Translations under genes and position numbers: made by a program
DNA from: JAMXLO01 sp036494925
Lineage (GTDB): Bacteria; Pseudomonadota; Alphaproteobacteria; Acetobacterales; Acetobacteraceae
Assembly (NCBI GenBank): GCA_036494925.1
Contig: DASXNR010000484.1
Coordinates: forward strand, 1-12,463
Direction of reading: 5' to 3'
DNA length: 12,463 bases
Notes under the pieces: model-generated
Databases searched by the model: none
Seen by the model: the letters and a program-made list of their open reading frames with translations, nothing else
What the model was told of the DNA's origin: nothing
Shown: one piece after another, positions 1 to 6,239 of the stretch
How positions within the stretch are numbered: the first letter of the stretch is position 1
Layout: the number at the start of each line of letters is the position of its first letter

Positions 1-311
1 TCGAACGCGCCGCGGTTCATCGCGGTGCGGATGTTGGCCATGTCGCCGTAGGCTGAGACGATGACCGTGGCCAAGTTGTCATCGCGCTCCTGCAACCGGC
101 CGAGCAGCGTCAGGCCGTCCATACGCGGCATGTTGATATCGGTGACCACCATGTCGATGGCGGGATCGTCGGCCAGCGCCGCCAGCGCGTTCACACCGTC
201 GTCGGCAAACGCGAAGCTGAACAACCCGTCGCGGATCTGGCGGCGGAAGCGCTGCGAGATCAGCAGTTCCAGGTCCGGCTCGTCGTCCACCACCAGAATG
301 CGTGAAGTCAT
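1..311 (-). CDS. Response regulator receiver protein (partial, 3' end outside window)
   Basis: Translating the minus strand from the ATG at 311-309 gives 103 residues of a CheY-like receiver before the window ends. Visible hallmarks are the acidic pair D9-D10 in ILVVDDEPD, the phosphoacceptor Asp at residue 58 in VVTDINMPRMDG, and the switch Ser at residue 86 in IVSAYGD. The conserved Lys and the last helix lie beyond the left edge, so it is unknown whether an output domain follows. The start codon overlaps the stop of the preceding response regulator (ATGA), which implies translational coupling in the kinase operon. Its first 30 residues closely resemble those of the neighbouring receiver (shared LVVDDEPD and FRR..R.GL pattern), so the two look like tandem duplicates. 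Receiver identity is certain; the downstream architecture is unknown. Confidence 0.9.
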   Translation of the reverse strand, partial: MTSRILVVDDEPDLELLISQRFRRQIRDGLFSFAFADDGVNALAALADDPAIDMVVTDINMPRMDGLTLLGRLQERDDNLATVIVSAYGDMANIRTAMNRGAF

Positions 312-706
312 CCATTCCCCCTGGCGTCCGCGATCGCCAGCGTAACATCCTGCTTCAGCTGCGGGAAATCCACCGGCTTGGTGATGAATTTCTGCGCCCC
401 GCGAGCCAGCGCCAGCTCCACCCGGTCGGCGTCGCCGTAGGCAGAGATCATGAACACCGGCAGTTCCGGCCGCCGCGATTTCACCTTGGGGAGCAGATCG
501 AGCCCGCTCATGCCAGGCATGTTGATATCCGACACCAACAGAATGATCTGTTCGCCGGCGCTGCCGTCGAGCTTGTCCAGTGCGGCCTCACCGGACAGCG
601 CGAAGTCGAGGATGTAGAGCCCCTGGCGCATTTCGCGGCGGAATTGTTGGCGGAACAGCACTTCCACGTCCGGTTCATCGTCGACCACCAGCACCCGAAC
701 GGTCAT
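308..706 (-). CDS. Single-domain response regulator (CheY-like receiver)
   Basis: This 132-residue protein is essentially one receiver domain. The acidic pocket is D9-D10, the phosphoacceptor is D60 in LVSDINMPGMSG, the switch Ser is S88 followed by Y90 in MISAYGD, and the conserved Lys-Pro is K110-P111 in FITKPVD. No DNA-binding or enzymatic output domain follows, so signal output must come through protein contacts or phosphotransfer. Both ends overlap neighbours by ATGA: the kinase stop lies in its start codon, and its own stop lies in the start of the next receiver. That makes a tightly coupled kinase-receiver-receiver operon, and the adjacent kinase, which has no receiver of its own, is the obvious phosphodonor. 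The functional output is not deducible from the sequence. Confidence 0.93.
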   Translation of the reverse strand: MTVRVLVVDDEPDVEVLFRQQFRREMRQGLYILDFALSGEAALDKLDGSAGEQIILLVSDINMPGMSGLDLLPKVKSRRPELPVFMISAYGDADRVELALARGAQKFITKPVDFPQLKQDVTLAIADARGNG

Positions 707-3700
707 GGCGTAACTCCTTCTCCCGCCGTCATCCGGCGCGGCAATGAAATCGCAAATTCGGTGAATGCGTCGGGCTGGCTCTCCACGGTGAGATGCCCTC
801 CATGTTGTTTGACCACGATGTCGTAGCTGAGCGACAGGCCGAGCCCGGTGCCTTCGCCAGCCGGTTTGGTGGTGAAGAACGGCTCGAAGATCTTGTCCCG
901 CACCGCCTCGCTGATGCCGGTGCCGTTGTCTCGCACGCGGATTTCCACCTGCTCGCCCAGGTCGCGCGTGGTCAGCCGCAGGGTCGGCTCGAATCCCTGT
1001 TGCGCGCTCTGCTCGCTCCGCTTGCGTGCGGCATAGAAGCCGTTGCCGATCAGGTTCAGCATCACGCGGATGAATTCCTGCGGATACAGATCGACCACCC
1101 CGGCAGCCGGATCGAGCTGCTTCTGCAGCGTTACGTTGAATCCTGGTATCGCCGCCCGCGCCCCATGATACGCGAGATTCAGCGCCTCCTCGACGGTAGA
1201 GTTCAGATCGATCGCGCGGTGCTCGCTGGGGCCGGAACGTGAGTGCAGCAGCATATTCTTCACGATGCTGTCGGCACGCCGGCCATGCTCGGTGATCTTC
1301 GCCAGATTGGCCTTCAGCGTCGCCGTCAGTTCGTCGATCTCGGCGTGCAGGTTGGCGGACACGGCCTCGTGCAGTTCATCCAGCAGATCGACCGACAGTT
1401 CAGCAAAATTGTTGACGAAGTTGAGCGGATTCTTGATCTCGTGGGCGATGCCGGCGGTGAGCTGGCCGAGCGAGGCCATCTTCTCCGACTGCACCAGCCG
1501 GTCCTGGGCGCGACGCAGGTCGACCAGCGCGGCCTCGGCTGCGGTGCGCGCGCGGCCGGCTTCCTGGAACAGCCGCGCGTTCTCGATCGCCAGCACACAC
1601 TGGCCGGCGAAGGTCTGCAGCAGCGTTGGAATGGTGGGCGCGAAACCACCCGCGGCGCGGCGGCGGATCACCAAACCACCGACCACCTTGTCCTCGCGCA
1701 GCAGCGGCACGGCGAGCAGGGCATGGATGCCGGCGTCCACCAGTCCCCGCACGCTGTCCGCGTCGAATGTCTCGGTCAGGTTGGGAATATGCAGCGGCGC
1801 GCGCATCGCGGCACTGTCGCCGAGCGGGGTCTCGCCGATACGGATGCGCCGTTCACGCAGCTCCTCGACCCGCTCGTTACTCATGCCGTAGGCGGACTTG
1901 GGCACGAACACTTCGTCGGTTTGGTCGAATTCATAGATTGTGCCTTCGTCTGCCTGCGAAAGCTGCACGGCACGGCTGATGATGGTGGCGAGAACGGTAT
2001 CCAGCTCGAGCGAGGAGTTGACCGCACGCAGCACCTCCTCCAGCGCCTGCAACTCGGCGACCGACCGGGTCAGCGCCTCCGTGCGCGCCTGCAAGGCGCG
2101 ATAGGTCTCGGCGCTGCCGATCGCGATCACCGCCTGCTCGCCGAAGGTTTGCAGCAGCTCCGTCTGGATCGCAGAATATTCACCCGGTTCGCGCCGCCCA
2201 AGGGCGATGGCACCGATCGGCTTCCCTTCGCGCAGCAGCGGCACCGCGATGATGGCACGAAACTGCGGGCCTCCCACCCGGTCCCGCGAGAAATGATCAG
2301 GATCCAGCGAGACATCCAGTGTCTGCACCGGATTGCCCGTGAGGATTGCCCGGCCGAACATGCTCTCCATGTTGACCGGTCGCGGAAACTGAGCCTCATA
2401 GTGCGCAGCAAGTTCGGCCGGCATCCTGTGCGCCTTTAGATAGAGCAGGTCGCCGTCGACAAGTCCGACCGACGCCTGATCGGCCCAGCAGAAGTCACGG
2501 GCGCGGTCCACAATGAGCTGGAACACTGGCTGTGCGTCGCCCGGCGATGCCGACATCTCCTGCAGCACGTCGATCGTGGCAGCCTGCTGCTCAATCCGCT
2601 CGCCGTATTCGCTGTTGCGCGCGGCCAGCGCGGCGGTGCGTTCCTGCAATGTGCGATAGGTCTCGGCACTGGTGATCGCAATCACCGCTTGCTCGGCGAA
2701 GGTCCGCAGCAATTCGATCTGCGTGGTGGAGAATTCGCCCTGCATTCTCCTCGCTAGGGTAAGCGCACCGATCGGCGTACCGGCACGCAGCAGCGGTACA
2801 GCAACGATTGAACGCGTTTCAGCGCGAATTTGCTCGTTCGCGATATGGTCAGGGTCCGCGCGCACGTCCGGCGTCTGCACGACATCACGGGCGAGGATCG
2901 CCCGGCCGAACATGGTCGCCGCATCGGCCGGCCGTGGGAACTGAGAATCGTAGTTCCGGGCATGCTCGCCCGTCATGCCCGATCTTGCCTGCAAGTGCAG
3001 CATGTCGCCTTCGAGCAGTGCCGCCGTCGCATAGTCGGCATCGCAGAACGCACGCGCGCGTTCCACGATCAGCTCGAACACCGGCTGCGCATCGCCCGGC
3101 GAGGCCGACATCGCCTTCAGCACGTCGATGGTCGCGGCCTGCTGTTCGATCCGCTCGCCGTATTCGCTGTTGCGCGTTGCCAGTTCGGCAGTGCGCCCGC
3201 GCAGTTCGTGCAGCGTCGTGGTGCTGGCGATCGCGATCACTGCCTGCTCGCCAAAGGACTGCACCAGCGCGATCTGGGTGTCATCGAAACCGCCCGCCTC
3301 GGCTCGCGACAGCACGATGGCGCCGATCACCCGTCCCTCGTACAGTAACGGCACGCCACATGCAGACTCGCCACCCAGGTTGAGGGAGAAGGTGCCTGCG
3401 TCGCGCAGATGGACGATCTGCCCGGCGAGCACCGTGCGTCCAGATATCGAATCCGGCCCGGGAGGACGTGGGAATGCCTGCCGCAGTCGATCGACTGCTT
3501 CCTGGTTGTCGCGTTCCACCGCCCGCAGATGCATCAGCGCGCCGTCATACTCGACCACCCCCACCGATTCCGCATCGCACAATTCGCGTGCGCGCCTGGC
3601 GATCAGCTCGAACACCGGCTGGGTGTCGTCCGGTGAAGCCGAGATTGCCTTCAAGATCTCGATGCTGGCCGCCTGGCTGGCGATCAGCGCGCGGTTTTCC

Positions 3701-3807
3701 GCTTCGCGGGCGGCGAGCGCGAGGGTGGCGAGTTCGAACCGATCGGCCAGGGTGCCGTCGCTTTCCCGCGCCGGGCGTTGCGCCTGAGGCATCGGTGTGG
3801 TCGCCAT
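703..3807 (-). CDS. Multi-GAF sensor histidine kinase (soluble)
   Basis: This 1034-residue kinase has no signal peptide or membrane segment and so is expected to be cytoplasmic. An N-terminal coiled stretch leads into four GAF domains at about residues 55-195, 235-380, 420-565 and 595-745. The first three are each preceded by a similar linker (I..LK..SASP.D..PVFELI at about 49, 226 and 411), evidence of internal duplication; GAF4 is more divergent. A second coiled segment precedes the HisKA dimerisation helix, with the phosphoaccepting His at 789 in AHEIKNPLNF. The ATPase domain shows the N box (NLIGNGFYA, N918/N922), G1 (RDNGTGI, 959-965), F box (FEPFF, 974-978) and G2 (GEGTGLGLSLSY, 984-995). 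It autophosphorylates from ATP and should pass phosphate to the two downstream receivers. Several GAF domains suggest small-ligand, redox or tetrapyrrole sensing, but no chromophore Cys or haem ligand can be assigned. The start is supported by a GGGGGAA ribosome-binding site just upstream. Confidence 0.95.
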   Translation of the reverse strand: MATTPMPQAQRPARESDGTLADRFELATLALAAREAENRALIASQAASIEILKAISASPDDTQPVFELIARRARELCDAESVGVVEYDGALMHLRAVERDNQEAVDRLRQAFPRPPGPDSISGRTVLAGQIVHLRDAGTFSLNLGGESACGVPLLYEGRVIGAIVLSRAEAGGFDDTQIALVQSFGEQAVIAIASTTTLHELRGRTAELATRNSEYGERIEQQAATIDVLKAMSASPGDAQPVFELIVERARAFCDADYATAALLEGDMLHLQARSGMTGEHARNYDSQFPRPADAATMFGRAILARDVVQTPDVRADPDHIANEQIRAETRSIVAVPLLRAGTPIGALTLARRMQGEFSTTQIELLRTFAEQAVIAITSAETYRTLQERTAALAARNSEYGERIEQQAATIDVLQEMSASPGDAQPVFQLIVDRARDFCWADQASVGLVDGDLLYLKAHRMPAELAAHYEAQFPRPVNMESMFGRAILTGNPVQTLDVSLDPDHFSRDRVGGPQFRAIIAVPLLREGKPIGAIALGRREPGEYSAIQTELLQTFGEQAVIAIGSAETYRALQARTEALTRSVAELQALEEVLRAVNSSLELDTVLATIISRAVQLSQADEGTIYEFDQTDEVFVPKSAYGMSNERVEELRERRIRIGETPLGDSAAMRAPLHIPNLTETFDADSVRGLVDAGIHALLAVPLLREDKVVGGLVIRRRAAGGFAPTIPTLLQTFAGQCVLAIENARLFQEAGRARTAAEAALVDLRRAQDRLVQSEKMASLGQLTAGIAHEIKNPLNFVNNFAELSVDLLDELHEAVSANLHAEIDELTATLKANLAKITEHGRRADSIVKNMLLHSRSGPSEHRAIDLNSTVEEALNLAYHGARAAIPGFNVTLQKQLDPAAGVVDLYPQEFIRVMLNLIGNGFYAARKRSEQSAQQGFEPTLRLTTRDLGEQVEIRVRDNGTGISEAVRDKIFEPFFTTKPAGEGTGLGLSLSYDIVVKQHGGHLTVESQPDAFTEFAISLPRRMTAGEGVTP
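2515..2628. repeat. Intragenic direct repeat copy A (GAF3 linker of the kinase)
   Basis: This 114-bp stretch inside the kinase gene matches 3070-3183 at about 99 of 114 positions by hand alignment, with an uninterrupted 28-bp identity at the end nearest 2628. The offset is exactly 555 bp (185 codons), so the repeat unit is one whole linker-plus-GAF module in frame. It records an internal tandem duplication and is a potential recombination substrate. Confidence 0.85.
3070..3183. repeat. Intragenic direct repeat copy B (GAF2 linker of the kinase)
   Basis: This is the partner of the repeat at 2515-2628, in the same orientation. A more diverged third relative lies around 3610-3700 (GAF1 linker), about 530 bp further on, so three successive modules derive from one ancestral unit. 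Confidence 0.85.
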
Positions 3808-4245
3808 GTTTCCCCCGGAGCTGGCCCAGGATCGCTCTGCCGCGGGCGCCAGCGCGCTCGCACAGTAGCGGTCGCCCGCCGTTGCGCCAAATCACTGCGG
3901 ACTGGCAGCGAAAGCGACGCCCGCAAGAACATTGCTCTTCAGGTTCGAGTTTGTTTCTGGTATGAAGTGGCAGGGATGCGGTTGTTTAGATCAATGCCGC
4001 CAGGAATTGGGGTGGCCGCCCGTCGGAGCGTGGCAACTCGGCGGGCTGCCCAAAAAAAACCTTGATCCCCGGATTCGATTTGTGGTGCTCGCACCGGATT
4101 TTGCCGGCAGAGTGGGCATTCCGACCGTTTCCCGGAAGCGCAAGTGGGACGGCCCGTGGAGTTTCTGGAACACCCTGAAGCGGGAGTGACGAACCTGTTG
4201 ACAGACGGAGGCCCGGCGAACACCGCGGCCGAACCCGGCGGTGGC
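3808..4245. other. Divergent gene-free region between kinase operon and MBL hydrolase
   Basis: About 440 bp separate the kinase start from the preferred MBL-hydrolase start. It should hold promoters for both directions. I see no tRNA, convincing small gene, or hairpin-plus-U-tract terminator. Landmarks are an A8 run at 4052-4059, unusual in DNA this GC-rich, and a perfect TTGACA at 4198-4203 with no recognisable -10 box at 16-18 bp. If the hydrolase instead starts at the GTG at 4144, the gap shrinks to about 336 bp. Confidence 0.6.
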
Positions 4246-5127
4246 ATGGGCATACGTTTTTGGGGTGTGCGGGGCAGCCTCCCCACGCCTGGTCCGGCGA
4301 CGCTGCGCTACGGCGGGAACACGATTTGCGTTGAATTGCGCTGCGGCCCGCATCTGCTGATCCTCGATGCCGGCAGCGGGCTCCGCGCGTTCGGCGCCGC
4401 GCTGGCCGCTTCCCACGTGCCGGTGGATGCCGATCTTCTGCTCAGTCACACCCATCTCGACCACATCTGCGGGCTGCCGTTCCTCCCGGCGCTGTACGAT
4501 CCGATGGCGCGTCTGCGGTTCTGGGGCGGGCATCTGACCGCGCCGGCCGGCATCGCCGAGGCACTGCGTGTCACCTGGCGAGCCCCGTTGATGCCCGACC
4601 TGGACGCGGATTTTCGTGCGCACACCGCGTTTCACGATTTTATTGCGGGAGAGTACCTGCAGCTGCACCCGGACCTCCGCGTCGGGACGACGGCTCTGCG
4701 CCACCCTGGCAACTCGATCGGCTACCGGGTCCATTGGGGTGGTGCGAGCATCTGCTACATCACGGATACCGAGCACCCGGCGGATGGGCTCGACGGCGAC
4801 CTGCTCCGGTTTGTCGACGGCACGGACGTGCTGATCTATGATGCCAGCTACACGGACGCGGAATATCGGTCCCGGGTCGGCTGGGGGCATTCGACCTGGC
4901 AGGCAGGCGTGAACCTTGCCGATGCCGCCGCAGTCGGGCAGCTCGTGTTGTTTCACCACGACCCAAGTCACGACGATGACGTGATGGACGCGATCGCCGG
5001 CGCCGCGGCGGATCGACGTCCCGGCACATTGGTCGCCCGGGAAGGAATGACGCTGGCAGTCGGTGTTGCGGCGATCCCCCAAGGCGTCGCGTGCTGCTCG
5101 GATCAGCCAGCCGCGGGCCCGCCATGA
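4246..5127 (+). CDS. MBL-fold metallohydrolase (PhnP/COG1235-like)
   Basis: This 293-residue metallo-beta-lactamase-fold hydrolase begins with the typical MGIRFWGVRGSLPTPGP motif. The zinc-binding signature HTHLDH (residues 68-73 from this Met) is followed by His in LRHPGNSIGYR, Asp in YITDTEH and His in LFHHDPSHDDD, so all metal ligands appear present. Related proteins are annotated as metal-dependent hydrolases, some as cyclic-nucleotide or phosphonate-pathway phosphodiesterases; the substrate here cannot be read from sequence. The ATG at 4246 is chosen because homologues usually begin at this motif. The frame stays open to GTG codons at 4189 and 4144, and the latter would add 34 low-complexity residues and has a GGAAG-like site ahead. 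It is divergent from the kinase operon and lies 22 bp upstream of a GST gene, probably co-transcribed. Confidence 0.88.
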   Translation: MGIRFWGVRGSLPTPGPATLRYGGNTICVELRCGPHLLILDAGSGLRAFGAALAASHVPVDADLLLSHTHLDHICGLPFLPALYDPMARLRFWGGHLTAPAGIAEALRVTWRAPLMPDLDADFRAHTAFHDFIAGEYLQLHPDLRVGTTALRHPGNSIGYRVHWGGASICYITDTEHPADGLDGDLLRFVDGTDVLIYDASYTDAEYRSRVGWGHSTWQAGVNLADAAAVGQLVLFHHDPSHDDDVMDAIAGAAADRRPGTLVAREGMTLAVGVAAIPQGVACCSDQPAAGPP

Positions 5128-5149
5128 CGGCGAAGGCCGGACCGGCTCG

Positions 5150-5731
5150 ATGCTGACCCTGTATTTCGCGCCTGGCGCAAGCTCGATGGCGCCGCACATC
5201 GCGCTGCACGAGATCGGTGCGCGGTTCGAAAGCCGGCCGCTGTCGTTCCACAGGAAGGAAAATCGCGATCCGGCGTTCCTGGCGATCAACCCGGAAGGCA
5301 AGGTGCCGACCTTGACGACCGGCGGCCGCCCGCTGACCGAAGTGGCCGGCATCCTGTTCTACCTCGCTCGGCGCTTCCCGGAGGCCGGCCTGCTGCCGAC
5401 CGACGATATCGAGGCCGAGGCACAGGCGGTGTCGTGGATGTCGTTCATCGCCGCGACGGTGCATCCGGCGCGGCGGCAGGGACCGGAGCGCGCGCGCTCG
5501 GTATACGCGATCGCGGAGCAGCGGCTGGGTGAGCAGGAGTGGGCAGTGGGACGCTACTCGATCGCCGACATCCATCTGTTCCGGCTGTTCTGGCGGTTCC
5601 GCGGCTGGCTCGATCCGGCGCCCGGCGAGTTCCCGCACCTGACCGCGCATTACCGGCGGATGATGGCGCGGCCGGCGGTGCGCAAGACCATCGAGAGCGA
5701 GGCGGCGATCGGCTACGAGTTGCCGCCCTAG
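5150..5731 (+). CDS. Glutathione S-transferase family protein
   Basis: This 193-residue protein has the two-domain GST layout. A thioredoxin-like N-terminal domain (about 1-77) contains YFAPGASSMAPHIALHE, with S11/S12 in the usual catalytic Ser/Cys position, and the cis-Pro motif KVPTL (P53) that contacts glutathione. A helical C-terminal domain carries the N-capping-type motif YSIADIHLF at 136-144. It is slightly shorter than typical family members (about 200-210), mainly in the helices after residue 100. It probably conjugates glutathione to an electrophile or reduces a substrate with it, in the cytoplasm. It starts 22 bp after the MBL-hydrolase stop; a weak GAAGG element precedes the ATG. 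The frame extends upstream, but the family N-terminus fits this Met. It ends 3 bp from the convergent lipoprotein gene. Confidence 0.88.
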   Translation: MLTLYFAPGASSMAPHIALHEIGARFESRPLSFHRKENRDPAFLAINPEGKVPTLTTGGRPLTEVAGILFYLARRFPEAGLLPTDDIEAEAQAVSWMSFIAATVHPARRQGPERARSVYAIAEQRLGEQEWAVGRYSIADIHLFRLFWRFRGWLDPAPGEFPHLTAHYRRMMARPAVRKTIESEAAIGYELPP

Positions 5732-5734
5732 CGG

Positions 5735-6133
5735 TCAGAACGAGCCGCACACCGGGTGGACGGTGGTGCCGACCGACTGCTGGTGAAACTGTGCCCGGTA
5801 GGCGTCCTTGATCGCGGTGATCGCGGCATCGCCGGCCGGCGCGTCAGGCAGCGCCACGACGATCACCTTGCTGCGCTCCTTGCTGATCCGGTGCGTCGCC
5901 GGGTTCATCCACTGCCCGTCGGCATCGAACGCGGTGAACCCGTCGGGCAGATGCGGCGTTACCACCTGCGCGGTGAACTCCGTCCAGTCCTGATCTGTCA
6001 CGGCTGAGCGCCCGAAGAACAGTTGGTATTCCAGCATCGGCGCGCCGCCGAGTCGCGCGCATGACAGCGGCGGTGGCGTGCAGGCGGCGACCGTCAGCAC
6101 GCCGAGATAGAACACGCGAACCACCGGGTGCAT
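5735..6133 (-). CDS. DUF3574 domain lipoprotein
   Basis: This 132-residue protein has a short hydrophobic signal (residues about 4-17) ending in a lipobox, VAAC, with lipidation at Cys18. The mature part shows the DUF3574 pattern: LEYQLFFGRS near residue 35, DW..F....VTP.LPDGFT at about 49-67, a GQW motif at 73-75, and SKVIVVALPD at 88-97. The family is of unknown function; the protein should be anchored to a membrane facing the periplasm. The start at 6133 is backed by an AGGAGGC ribosome-binding sequence; the longer frame to 6178 lacks this and would bury the signal peptide. It is transcribed away from the ABC operon, sharing a 106-bp intergenic region, and runs towards the GST gene. Any functional link to either neighbour is unproven. 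Confidence 0.85.
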   Translation of the reverse strand: MHPVVRVFYLGVLTVAACTPPPLSCARLGGAPMLEYQLFFGRSAVTDQDWTEFTAQVVTPHLPDGFTAFDADGQWMNPATHRISKERSKVIVVALPDAPAGDAAITAIKDAYRAQFHQQSVGTTVHPVCGSF

Positions 6134-6157
6134 ATCGCTCCGCCTCCTGGCATCGAA

Positions 6158-6186
6158 TTGCGCCGTCAGGCGGCACACCTTATCCT
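6158..6186 (+). promoter_or_regulatory. Candidate sigma-70-type promoter for the sugar ABC operon
   Basis: TTGCGC (6158-6163) and TATCCT (6181-6186) are separated by exactly 17 bp, a standard -35/-10 arrangement. Transcription would begin near 6193, leaving a leader of about 47 nt. Between the start point and the ribosome-binding site lies the GC-rich palindrome CCGGCGCCGG (6206-6215), which could be an operator half or simply compositional. This is pattern matching only. Confidence 0.4.
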
Positions 6187-6227
6187 GTCTGCGAGACGAT
6201 GCGACCCGGCGCCGGCGCAGTCACCAG

Positions 6228-6233
6228 GGGGAA
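6228..6233 (+). promoter_or_regulatory. Ribosome-binding site of the ABC substrate-binding protein
   Basis: An AGGGGGAA-like sequence (around 6226-6233) sits 6-7 nt before the ATG at 6240. It is the strongest Shine-Dalgarno element in this operon, consistent with high expression of the binding protein relative to the permeases, whose starts have only weak sites. Confidence 0.6.
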
Positions 6234-6239
6234 CTCACG

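Noticed and set aside
1243..2439. Long plus-strand open frame (398 codons) opposite the kinase gene
   Set aside because: Its translation is rich in Arg, Gln, His and Leu with no recognisable motif, and it lies wholly antisense to a kinase with every expected domain. It is a GC-driven shadow frame.
4040..4110. A8 tract at 4052-4059 with nearby GGTGC/GCACC dyad as a terminator
   Set aside because: On the minus strand the T-tract lies about 30 nt past a tiny stem, and on the plus strand the tract is A, not T. Neither direction gives a proper intrinsic terminator, and no gene ends there.
3932..4189. Possible small gene (85 codons) in the divergent region before the MBL hydrolase
   Set aside because: No ribosome-binding site or recognisable motif, and another frame overlaps it; the composition looks non-coding.
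4198..4226. TTGACA at 4198 as a full sigma-70 promoter for the MBL hydrolase
   Set aside because: The hexamer is perfect, but the sequence 16-18 bp downstream is GC-rich with no -10-like element.
3991..5352. Long minus-strand open frame (453 codons) opposite the MBL hydrolase and GST start
   Set aside because: It has no family motif and an Arg/Pro-rich composition, and it crosses two well-supported genes on the other strand.
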